DNA of 8,704 nucleotides from an uncultured Clostridia bacterium (GTDB lineage Bacteria; Bacillota; Clostridia; UBA1381; UMGS1253), in assembly GCA_937892135.1 (NCBI GenBank), contig CALAUK010000086.1, positions 1 through 8,704 of the forward strand, written 5' to 3'. The position numbers and the translations under genes are program-made. Under the pieces are notes generated by a model. It was given only the letters and a program-made list of their open reading frames with translations. It did not search any database and was not told the origin of the DNA. This document shows positions 1 to 6,373 of this stretch, in pieces; the first letter of the stretch is position 1; each line of letters begins with the position of its first letter.

Positions 1-243
1 ATTGCTGAACGAGAAGGATTTATTGTGTCAACAAAATAAATATCCTATAGAAAAAGAAATTTCATATAATGCTATATATAAAGATGTAGAGTTAGCTAAA
101 AGTATTATTAAAGAACATAAAAATAAAATAGATTTACCAGTATTTTTTAATATAGATAATTCATCAATATGATATGAAGCATTGCAAGAAGTACATTTAA
201 TATCATTACCTTCACCATCAATACCATTTATTCCAGATATAAC
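1..243. other. AT-rich foreign-looking segment at the left end
   Basis: By hand count about 56 of the first 240 bases are G or C (about 23%), against about 50% for bases 241-600 and roughly 35-43% in sampled lines of the operon body. The change coincides with the point, near base 245, where M20 homology stops after a DKLN motif instead of continuing to the usual GTVKLIFQPAEE. Apart from the possible plus-strand C-terminus ending at 172, no RNA gene, clear terminator hairpin or insertion-sequence end could be seen. It may be a piece of another genome joined by mis-assembly, or a real transferred segment. Confidence 0.6.
2..172 (+). CDS. Possible C-terminal end of an unidentified gene in AT-rich DNA (partial at left edge)
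   Basis: Frame 2 of the plus strand is open from the window edge to a TGA at 170-172, giving 56 residues. It reads like a real soluble protein end: mixed charged and hydrophobic residues, an amphipathic helix-like run (KDVELAKSIIKEHKNK) followed by a strand-like LPVFFNI. Codons are strongly A/T-ending. The opposite strand is also open here as the tail of the dehydratase fusion, but that reading is rich in Leu, Ile and Ser and looks like an antisense shadow. If TGA were read as Trp, as in many Mollicutes, the plus frame would continue past 172. I do not recognise the family. The stretch is short, has no visible start and sits in the foreign-looking left end, so confidence is low. Confidence 0.3.
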   Translation: MLNEKDLLCQQNKYPIEKEISYNAIYKDVELAKSIIKEHKNKIDLPVFFNIDNSSI

Positions 244-1515
244 ATTTAATTTATCTTCATCTTCTTTCAGCAGTTTTGCCGCACCCAGCAGCATTGCAGC
301 GTGGCAGTCGTGGCCACAGGCGTGCATATTACCATTTTCACATTTGAAATCTATTTCCGCCCGTTCCTGAACAGGAAGTGCATCCATATCCGCTCGCAGA
401 CCGATGGTAAAATGGCTCTTTTCTTCGTTAATTGTCGCAACAATGGCGCTGCGTCCGTACTTTTCGGTGTAGGGGATACCCATGGCATCCAGCTCGTCCC
501 GGATGTACTGCAGCGTCAGCAGCTTGGCCTTCACCTGCTCCACATCCAGCAGCTGGGTATTGTTGGAGTTAAACTCGGTAAGTGTGTTTCGCTCAACGTC
601 ACCCGTATTAAAGTATTTATCGTAATTAAGTCCGCGCTTATCGCAAGGAACGCGGTAGAAATTACCCATATCCACAGCATTTGCGCACTCCTCGTTTGTA
701 AGAAGCGTTTCATACATCTTCTCGCCGTGGCGTATACCGATAACCTTAATTTCAGTTTTGTTTTCCTTGTCAAAAAGCTCCTTTACGGCCTGTGCTAAAA
801 CCTCTATCGTACACGCAGGCGCTTTCTGAACAAGAATATCTCCGTTAACGCCATTTTCAAACGCAAATAAAACCAAATCAACAGCCTCATCAAGACTCAT
901 TATAAATCTTGTCATTTTAGGCTCTGTGATAGTGATTGAATTTCCTGCCTTTATCTGCTCAATCCAAAGCGGAATAACGCTTCCTCTTGAACACATTACG
1001 TTGCCGTAACGTGTGCAGCATATCTTCATCTTATCAGGGTCAACATTTCTTGATTTTGCCACGATTACCTTTTCCATCATAGCCTTTGAAGTTCCCATAG
1101 CATTAACAGGATATGCCGCCTTATCGGTAGACAAGCATATAACTGACTTTACGTTTGCATCAATAGCCGCAGAAAGCACATTTTCTGAGCCAAGCACATT
1201 CGTTTTCACTGCCTCGACAGGAAAGAATTCGCATGAGGGAACCTGCTTTAAAGCTGCCGCATGGAATATATAATCAACACCATGCATAGCATTTTTAATG
1301 CTATAAATATCCCTGACATCTCCTATATAGAACTTAATTTTTGATGCTGCCTCAGGGAATTTTGCCTGATATTCATGGCGCATATCATCCTGCTTTTTTT
1401 CATCTCTTGAAAAAATTCTGATTTCCCCGATATCAGTTTTTAAAAATCTGTTTAACACAGCATTTCCGAAAGAACCGGTACCTCCGGTAATAAGTAATGT
1501 TTTTCCTTTAAACAT
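28..1515 (-). CDS. capE: UDP-GlcNAc 4,6-dehydratase (CapE/FnlA type) with an abnormal C-terminal extension
   Basis: Residues 1 to about 340 form a complete extended SDR enzyme that acts in the cytoplasm on UDP-GlcNAc, making a 4-keto-6-deoxy (probably 5-epimerised) UDP-HexNAc for capsule or O-antigen sugars such as L-FucNAc. Visible motifs are the NAD(P) loop GGTGSFG at 11-17, GDVRD near 65-69, HAAALKQVP near 85-93, STDKA at 129-133 and MGTSK at 140-144. Met replaces the usual Tyr of YxxxK, as known for CapE. The C-terminal tail reads through NYDKYF (near 297-302) to LDVEQVK (near 323-329), normal for this family, which usually ends around 340 residues. The frame then continues for about 155 abnormal residues: an M20 amidohydrolase piece (about 337-424) and an AT-rich tail with no recognisable domain. 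The ATG at 1515 has AGAAGG about 10 bases upstream and lies 24 bases after the preceding gene. Enzyme identity is strong; the 495-residue product as a whole is doubtful. Confidence 0.85.
   Translation of the reverse strand: MFKGKTLLITGGTGSFGNAVLNRFLKTDIGEIRIFSRDEKKQDDMRHEYQAKFPEAASKIKFYIGDVRDIYSIKNAMHGVDYIFHAAALKQVPSCEFFPVEAVKTNVLGSENVLSAAIDANVKSVICLSTDKAAYPVNAMGTSKAMMEKVIVAKSRNVDPDKMKICCTRYGNVMCSRGSVIPLWIEQIKAGNSITITEPKMTRFIMSLDEAVDLVLFAFENGVNGDILVQKAPACTIEVLAQAVKELFDKENKTEIKVIGIRHGEKMYETLLTNEECANAVDMGNFYRVPCDKRGLNYDKYFNTGDVERNTLTEFNSNNTQLLDVEQVKAKLLTLQYIRDELDAMGIPYTEKYGRSAIVATINEEKSHFTIGLRADMDALPVQERAEIDFKCENGNMHACGHDCHAAMLLGAAKLLKEDEDKLNVISGINGIDGEGNDIKCTSCNASYHIDELSILKNTGKSILFLCSLIILLANSTSLYIALYEISFSIGYLFC
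244..507 (-). pseudogene. Fragment of an M20-family (M20D-like) amidohydrolase, fused in frame to the dehydratase
   Basis: This stretch is in the same frame as the dehydratase. It encodes the early part of an M20D-type metal-dependent amidohydrolase or aminoacylase: a DELDAMGIPY-like helix end, a GRSAIVATI strand, GLRADMDALPVQE (about residues 372-384 of the fused frame) and the metal-binding NMHACGHDCHAAMLLGAAK (about 396-414). In the family the Cys and His of HACGHD and the Asp of RADMD belong to the catalytic centre. The family's own N-terminus (LHRHPE-type motif), the later FQPAEE segment with the catalytic Glu, the lid domain and the last metal ligands are all missing, so only about a quarter of a 390-residue protein is present and it cannot be active. 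The block is about 50% GC with G/C-ending codons, unlike the rest of the operon. Identity of the fragment is firm; how it got there is not. Confidence 0.85.
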
Positions 1516-1539
1516 ATCATCAAACCTTCTTTTCCGGGC

Positions 1540-2733
1540 TTATTTTCTAGAAAGCCCTAATTTATCAAAAAGCTCTGCCGTTACCTTTGTCTCGTCCGAA
1601 GACTTGGCTGCGCTCATTTTCACTATCTTATACGAAGTGGATTTTTCTCTTTTGTCACTTGACAGAAGTCCCATCCATCTGTCAAACTGACAGAAAGGAT
1701 ACATCCATTTGTGTTTTTCTAAAATCTTGTAATTCTTTTTAAGCGTTTGATAAGGCAAAAATATCTCATTTGCTATATGCTTTATTCTTCCCTTTTGCTT
1801 GCTTTGCTGAATACTTACAAGATTATCAAGTGTCCCGTAGGTTCCACTCCTTAAAACAAAGCTCTCCATTTTTCTTGAAACAGGGGTTTCCTCTGCGTCC
1901 GCAAACCATACCTCAGACAACAAAACTGCCTCTCTTTCAAAATCCTTAAGCTTTCCCTCTTTTAAAAGCGCGTCTCTTTTTTCTTTGTCAAAGCTTAATT
2001 TATGATTTAAAATCCATAAATCAACGAAAAATCTCGCTCCGCAGCCTCGGTGTTCAAAGTGCTTTGCCATATGAGCAATATGATAAAAATAAAAATGCTC
2101 ATCGCTCATTTTGAGGCAATATTTTTTGTCCTGTTCAGGAACAGCCTTATCCCATACATCTTTAAGGCAGTCTGCATTCCACCTGTACTTTTGCTCGCCT
2201 TTGGAATTTAAAGCTTCTATAAGCTTAAAATGAAGCTCAAAGCTTATATTGTTTTTAGTAATAAAACCAATATCGTGCGGGTCGCGTACTCTGAGACTAT
2301 ATCCCAATTCACTTTTCAGAAGAGACTCCGCTTTTTCTAAGTCCTCTTCTTTAATGTAAACATCAATATCACAGCTTGTCCGAAGATGCGGTTCAGGATA
2401 ATAATTTCTCAAAACCGCTCCCTTTAAGGGAATATGATAGATTTCATTTTCCTCAAACAAGTCCGATATTTTTTTAAGCTCATAAGCCATCTTCTCGTGC
2501 CTTACAGCCCACATCATTATCTGTGAGCGATAGGCTTTTTTATCGTTTTCTCTCAAAGCTGCATTTTTAAGAAGAGCGAAAGTCACAACATTTAAAACGC
2601 TGTGCCGCTTTGAAAGAGACAAAACTTCTTTAAGGCACTCATCTGTAATATTCTCTTTTATATATTCGTTAAGCTCTTTTCCCAAGCTGCCTGCTCCCAA
2701 AAGCTCAATAAATATTTTTTCAGTTTTAGTCAC
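1540..2733 (-). CDS. NTP_transf_5-type nucleotidyltransferase family protein
   Basis: From the GTG start chosen here this is a 397-residue soluble protein. It carries the signature of the uncharacterised nucleotidyltransferase family NTP_transf_5 (PF14907): a helical N-terminal third, then IPLKGAVL (about residues 101-108), YYPEPHLRTSCDIDVYI (about 111-127) with the metal-binding pair D122 and D124, and ISFELHFK (about 163-170) supplying a third acidic residue. The family is of the pol-beta nucleotidyltransferase fold, with KG in place of the classical GS. Members occur in polysaccharide and some peptide-modification clusters; donor and acceptor are unknown. A TTG at 2760 would lengthen the frame by nine codons inside the uridine kinase gene, but GGAAGGTG sits at the right distance before GTG 2733, four bases after the kinase stop, so GTG is preferred. 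The close spacing implies translational coupling to the kinase. Family call is good; function is open. Confidence 0.85.
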   Translation of the reverse strand: MTKTEKIFIELLGAGSLGKELNEYIKENITDECLKEVLSLSKRHSVLNVVTFALLKNAALRENDKKAYRSQIMMWAVRHEKMAYELKKISDLFEENEIYHIPLKGAVLRNYYPEPHLRTSCDIDVYIKEEDLEKAESLLKSELGYSLRVRDPHDIGFITKNNISFELHFKLIEALNSKGEQKYRWNADCLKDVWDKAVPEQDKKYCLKMSDEHFYFYHIAHMAKHFEHRGCGARFFVDLWILNHKLSFDKEKRDALLKEGKLKDFEREAVLLSEVWFADAEETPVSRKMESFVLRSGTYGTLDNLVSIQQSKQKGRIKHIANEIFLPYQTLKKNYKILEKHKWMYPFCQFDRWMGLLSSDKREKSTSYKIVKMSAAKSSDETKVTAELFDKLGLSRK

Positions 2734-2737
2734 TTTT

Positions 2738-3352
2738 TCACCTTCCCAGAAGTTTGTCAATCTTAGCTTTCACAACTCCGAAAGCCGCCTCATTCTTACC
2801 GCCGTTTATGATTATATCGGCATATTTTTTCGTAGGCTCAACATATAAATTATGCATCGGCTTAACTGTTTCAAGATACTGTTTTATAACTCCGTCAATA
2901 TCTCTGCCTCTCTTTACAACATCACGCCTTATACGTCTTAAAACTCTCTCATCGGCATCAGTATGTACATATATTTTCATATCCATCATTTCGCAAAGCT
3001 CAGGATGCGTAAATATTAAAATTCCGTCCACAATTATTATGGGTCTTGCTTTAAGGCAAATAGTCTCGCAGCTTCTTGTGTGAGACGAAAAATCATACAC
3101 AGGACCTGACACATCTTCTCCCGCTTTAAGCTTTTTTATATGTTCACACATAAGAGAAAACTCTATCGCATCAGGAATATCATAGTTAAGATTTTCTCTC
3201 TGCTTTTTAGACAAATTATCATTCGGATAATAATAATTGTCCGAGCTTATGTATGTTACATCTTCTTCAAAGCTTTCCCTTATTCTTCTTGAAAATGTTG
3301 ACTTTCCGGACCCACTGCCACCGGCAATTCCTATAACAAATGTGTTTTTCAT
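2738..3352 (-). CDS. udk: Uridine kinase
   Basis: A 204-residue P-loop kinase, the normal length for bacterial Udk, which phosphorylates uridine (and often cytidine) to the monophosphate in pyrimidine salvage. Motifs in order: Walker A GGSGSGKST (11-19), SSDNYYY with the likely catalytic D38 (36-42), NYDIPDAIEF (56-65), PVYDFSSHTR (84-93), the Walker-B-like strand IIIVDGILIF (105-114), the arginine-rich lid RRIRRDVVKRGRD, and PMHNLYVEPTKKYADIII near the C-terminus. ATG 3352 has GAGGG about nine bases upstream and follows the flippase stop by 19 bases. Its place inside a polysaccharide operon is unusual for a housekeeping salvage enzyme; it may boost the UDP-sugar pool or act on another hydroxylated substrate together with the adjacent nucleotidyltransferase. 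The family is certain; the substrate in this context is less so. Confidence 0.9.
   Translation of the reverse strand: MKNTFVIGIAGGSGSGKSTFSRRIRESFEEDVTYISSDNYYYPNDNLSKKQRENLNYDIPDAIEFSLMCEHIKKLKAGEDVSGPVYDFSSHTRSCETICLKARPIIIVDGILIFTHPELCEMMDMKIYVHTDADERVLRRIRRDVVKRGRDIDGVIKQYLETVKPMHNLYVEPTKKYADIIINGGKNEAAFGVVKAKIDKLLGR
2739..2746 (-). promoter_or_regulatory. Ribosome binding site deciding the GTG start of the NTP_transf_5 gene
   Basis: The minus strand reads GGAAGGTG here, overlapping the last sense codons and stop of the uridine kinase gene, with seven bases between GGAAGG and the GTG at 2733. The alternative TTG at 2760 has no comparable site in front of it. Confidence 0.6.
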
Positions 3353-3371
3353 ACATCTTTTCCCTCATTAT

Positions 3372-4799
3372 TTATTTTCTGCCCTTTAATATGACGGGCA
3401 TAGTCTTCAAAATCTGAATAAGTTCTTTGTTTACAACAACTAAGATAACTATAATAAGAGCCATCGAAAGCAACACATCACTTATAAACGAAGTAAAGAA
3501 CAAAGAAATTAAAGACGCCGCCATACCTGCCGCGCACAAAGCCGACGCTTTCCACTCACTCACTCCGCTGTCATAAAAATGAATACCCAAAATCATTTTG
3601 AATATCTTGCTTAACGAAATGCTTATAAATGTTGCAATCGCCACTCCAACAAGCCCCATATTCGGAATTAATAAATAGCAGAACACAACAGAAAGCACAA
3701 GCTGTATAACAGGTATTAAAACAAGATAGCTTGTTTTCTTTTTGATATTAATTCCTACAGCGTAAATCAAAGAAATAATATGAAGACACGCTCCATATAA
3801 AATTGTGGGTGCGATAATATAGATTGTATAATAGCTTTCGTCAAGCAGTAACACAAGCCATCTTCGGAGTAGCACGCAACCTGCCATACACATCGTCACA
3901 ACTATTGTTGCCACTAATCCAAAATTATGCATAATGGGTTTAAATTTTTCTTCGTTATCACAATGCTTAAATACAATAGGATTCCATATATTTGTAATTG
4001 TGTTTGCCACAAGCAACATCACTGTCTGAAAAACTGCCGCCGCAGTATAAATGCCAAGAATCTCCCAACCTGCCAAGTCTCTTATAATAATTTTCTCAAT
4101 AAGAGGCACAACCAAAATTATAACATTATTTATCATGGAGGGAAACCCATAGCTTAAAAGCTCTTTTTCTGTTGTTTTTTCTTGAGATTTGCTAACCTTG
4201 TTTATGTTTTTCAATACTACAATAAGATTTATTAAAAACCCTGCAAGGCTGGCAATTACAAAAGAAATAATAACCCAGTCAAAAGAAACATCTTTTATTA
4301 TAAAATAGATAAAAAAGACAACAACTATAAAGCCCGACTTTGTCATGATATTTGAAACGACATAGTTTAAGGATTTTTCTTCCATTCTGGCTGTAAGCTG
4401 TGTAAACCTGTGAAGGGTGTGGAAAAACACATACAACAGCAACAACGCAATAGAAAAGCAGGAAAGCTTTTCTCCCATTATGTATGTAATAAATGTTCTT
4501 GTAGGCTCAATAACAAGTAATAGGAACACCACAAACACGACGGCGGGCACCTTGAGTGTCATAAGAAAGAATTTCTTTTGACTATATCCATTATTATAGT
4601 AAAACCTCATATAAGATGCATCATATCCAAAAGCGATGAACATGCCGGCAGTTGACACAAAAGTTGTAAGCAAGCCGTACATTGCATAGACCTGCTGTGA
4701 AAGAACTCTTGTGAGAAGTATTGTGTTTAAAAATCCCAAAACTGCCATAACTATTGTGCCTGTAAGATATATAGCAGAGTTTTTAACTGTTTTATTCAA
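3372..4799 (-). CDS. Wzx-like polysaccharide flippase (MOP superfamily)
   Basis: A 475-residue polytopic membrane protein with about 12 or more hydrophobic segments and short charged loops, the normal size and pattern for O-antigen/capsule flippases that move lipid-linked repeat units across the cytoplasmic membrane. The N-terminus is typical: NSAIYLTGTIVMAVLGF as the first membrane helix (about 7-23), LLTRVLSQQVYAMYGLL (about 28-44), then GYDASYMRFYY (about 58-68), which resembles the conserved loop of Wzx proteins. The C-terminal third has paired helices and ends with a basic tail. The start is TTG at 4799: the next in-frame Met (residue 18) lies in the middle of the first membrane helix, and AAGGAAG precedes the TTG by seven bases. 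It follows the acyltransferase gene by 18 bases. Its substrate cannot be told from the sequence. Confidence 0.9.
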   Translation of the reverse strand: MNKTVKNSAIYLTGTIVMAVLGFLNTILLTRVLSQQVYAMYGLLTTFVSTAGMFIAFGYDASYMRFYYNNGYSQKKFFLMTLKVPAVVFVVFLLLVIEPTRTFITYIMGEKLSCFSIALLLLYVFFHTLHRFTQLTARMEEKSLNYVVSNIMTKSGFIVVVFFIYFIIKDVSFDWVIISFVIASLAGFLINLIVVLKNINKVSKSQEKTTEKELLSYGFPSMINNVIILVVPLIEKIIIRDLAGWEILGIYTAAAVFQTVMLLVANTITNIWNPIVFKHCDNEEKFKPIMHNFGLVATIVVTMCMAGCVLLRRWLVLLLDESYYTIYIIAPTILYGACLHIISLIYAVGINIKKKTSYLVLIPVIQLVLSVVFCYLLIPNMGLVGVAIATFISISLSKIFKMILGIHFYDSGVSEWKASALCAAGMAASLISLFFTSFISDVLLSMALIIVILVVVNKELIQILKTMPVILKGRK

Positions 4800-4806
4800 A
4801 CTCGCA

Positions 4807-4813
4807 CTTCCTT
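4807..4813 (-). promoter_or_regulatory. Ribosome binding site supporting the TTG start of the flippase
   Basis: AAGGAAG on the minus strand ends seven bases before TTG 4799. It lies just after the TAA stop (4818-4820) of the acyltransferase gene, so the short intergenic gap is almost entirely initiation signal. Confidence 0.6.
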
Positions 4814-4817
4814 TTCA

Positions 4818-5375
4818 TTATTCTTCTTCGGGAAGGGTTCCCTCAAAATCTCCTTTTTCAATATGCTGTTTAGCATATTCTTCCGTTGTCTTAATGATTT
4901 TCGCAGGATTTCCCGCAACAATTACGCCAGCAGGTATGTTTCCTTTCACAACAGAACCCGCTCCAATAATAGTATTATCCCCTATTGTAGTACCAGGCAA
5001 AATTATAGACCTTGCCCCAATAAAAACATTGTTCCCAACCTTAATTCCCTTTAAAAAGTGAGGCATTGCACCCTTGGTAATAGGTCTTATTGAACGAATA
5101 GCAGAGCCAATGGAATAGTCATGAACAAGGAAGAAAACATTTGTTGATATGGTAGTTTCCTCACCAATTTCTATGTATTCTGAATACGCCAAAGAATCAA
5201 ACTTAACGCTAGGTGCTATAAAACCCGTTTTATCTATGTCGCCTGAAAACTTAACACCTCTCCGGCGAAGATGCCTTGGGAAGTGCTTAATATAATACTT
5301 ATAACGCACCCTCTGCATAATTTTCAAAAAGGCGAGCTCAGAAGCCAATAACACTTTTTTTATAGAATCAGCCAT
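4818..5375 (-). CDS. Left-handed beta-helix acyltransferase (hexapeptide repeat, O-acetyltransferase-like)
   Basis: A 185-residue cytoplasmic protein of the LbH hexapeptide acyltransferase group, which transfers acetyl or similar groups from acyl-CoA to sugar hydroxyls or amines. After a basic helical N-terminus (1-40) come hexapeptide turns: YIEIGEETTIS (about 67-77), the catalytic-type His in FFLVHDYS (H85), a loop with IRPITKGAMP (about 96-105), then regular repeats IKVGNNVFIGARSIILPGTTIGDNTIIGAGSVV (about 111-143) and the hallmark VAGNPAKII (about 153-161) seen in maltose/galactoside O-acetyltransferase relatives. It ends in an acidic tail. ATG 5375 has AAAGGA eight bases upstream and follows the preceding gene by 14 bases. 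In this operon it most likely acetylates a sugar of the repeat unit; the exact acceptor is unknown, and an amino-sugar N-acyltransferase is also possible. Confidence 0.9.
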   Translation of the reverse strand: MADSIKKVLLASELAFLKIMQRVRYKYYIKHFPRHLRRRGVKFSGDIDKTGFIAPSVKFDSLAYSEYIEIGEETTISTNVFFLVHDYSIGSAIRSIRPITKGAMPHFLKGIKVGNNVFIGARSIILPGTTIGDNTIIGAGSVVKGNIPAGVIVAGNPAKIIKTTEEYAKQHIEKGDFEGTLPEEE

Positions 5376-5389
5376 AAAATCATTCCTTT

Positions 5390-6370
5390 CTATTTTACAG
5401 GATAGCCGTGAAGCACGAGATTGCTTTTAATCTCTCTATCCGTAGGTTTTTCTTTATTTTCAAGAAGATAAATAAGTCTGCCCAGATGCTTAAAATCAGG
5501 TATAAATTTATATTTCAGCATTCTTTTTATCTTGCCTGAATTTCTTTTTAAGACATATTTAAAGTTTATAAAAGCATTTTTTAACGGGACTTTAAACTCC
5601 CTTTTTGCCTTTTTCAAAAGAGAGGTAAAAATATCTTCCATCTGTTCTGTTGTAAAACTAAACTCGCTTTCTTCAGAAAGTTTGACAGACAGGCAGTATG
5701 AAAAATAATTTTCTGTCTCCATGCCTAAACCAAGCTTTTTAATTTCCTCAAGTCTGTTTTTAAATCCGCTCACAAGAATCTTTCTGCTCATTAGAATAAC
5801 CGTCATTAAATCAAGAGAGTTTTTAGCTAAAGAGTATCTGTATTCTTCCGTTTTCCCCTCTTCTTTTAATGAAAAGCCCCAGTAAACAACTGAAAAAGCT
5901 CTGTGCACTAAAATCTCCTGTATGTCGCGCATATTAATATTTTTTATGTTAACATCAGGAAGAAGCTCAACTCCCCCCTCGCCCACAACATTTTTTCCCA
6001 TTTGCTTTGCATCAAATGTTATAAGCTTTCTTTCAAGAAGCGGAAGACGGTCTCTTTTTACAAATGTGTTATCTATGTGAAACAAAGAAGAATTGTCTTT
6101 CCCAAAGATTTTGTCTGCCGCATTTTTGCAAAATTCTGTGTATCCCGAAAAGTCTGAAAAACCTTCCGGATAAACAGTAAAGTACTCAATATCGCTTAAA
6201 GATTTAACTTTCCCCGACACATAAGTCCAGCTTCCCTCTCCGCGAGACAGAGATCCCAACAGTATAACACAAAGCTTGCCCGCGCACTTTTCTTTGTTAT
6301 ATTCTTCTATTTTTTTAAAATACTCCAAAACACGGCTTTCAAGCTCTGGGTTTTCTTTTGAAAAAAACAA
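5390..6370 (-). CDS. Nucleotidyltransferase-fold protein of unknown function (pol-beta superfamily-like)
   Basis: A 326-residue soluble, basic protein. Near the N-terminus, VILLGSLSRGEGSW (about 35-48) followed by LSDIEYFTVY (about 58-67) matches the minimal nucleotidyltransferase motif GS...DxD/E, with G39-S40 and the metal-binding candidates D60 and E62. The rest is mostly helical with no second catalytic motif I can name; the part from about residue 150 has clusters of Lys/Arg and ends near HGYPVK. It is not the NTP_transf_5 type found downstream, so the operon carries two different nucleotidyltransferase-like proteins. The start is TTG at 6370, three bases after the phosphodiesterase stop, with a purine-rich GGGGAAGAG before it; the coupling suggests the two proteins are made together. 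A role in attaching a nucleotidyl or phosphoryl group to a sugar or lipid intermediate is inference only. Confidence 0.75.
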   Translation of the reverse strand: MFFSKENPELESRVLEYFKKIEEYNKEKCAGKLCVILLGSLSRGEGSWTYVSGKVKSLSDIEYFTVYPEGFSDFSGYTEFCKNAADKIFGKDNSSLFHIDNTFVKRDRLPLLERKLITFDAKQMGKNVVGEGGVELLPDVNIKNINMRDIQEILVHRAFSVVYWGFSLKEEGKTEEYRYSLAKNSLDLMTVILMSRKILVSGFKNRLEEIKKLGLGMETENYFSYCLSVKLSEESEFSFTTEQMEDIFTSLLKKAKREFKVPLKNAFINFKYVLKRNSGKIKRMLKYKFIPDFKHLGRLIYLLENKEKPTDREIKSNLVLHGYPVK

Positions 6371-6373
6371 GGC

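Noticed and set aside
28..243. The minus-strand tail of the fused frame as a transmembrane domain (Leu/Ile/Ser-rich end)
   Set aside because: The hydrophobic look comes from antisense reading of AT-rich DNA; the plus-strand frame over bases 2-172 is a better protein, and no natural domain follows an M20 fragment this way.
301..798. A 165-codon plus-strand open frame
   Set aside because: It is antisense to the conserved M20 HACGHD region and the dehydratase tail, so it is a shadow of those codons.
2734..2760. A TTG start at 2760 for the NTP_transf_5 protein
   Set aside because: It overlaps the uridine kinase gene and lacks its own ribosome binding site; GTG 2733 has GGAAGG at the correct distance.
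4792..4818. An eight-codon minicistron (MKRKCEFE) whose ATG overlaps the acyltransferase stop
   Set aside because: It is too short, its codons overlap the flippase ribosome binding site, and it ends at once inside the flippase gene; chance is the simplest explanation.
4711..5061. A 116-codon plus-strand open frame
   Set aside because: It lies antisense to the end of the acyltransferase and start of the flippase, both strongly supported, and its translation has no recognisable motif.
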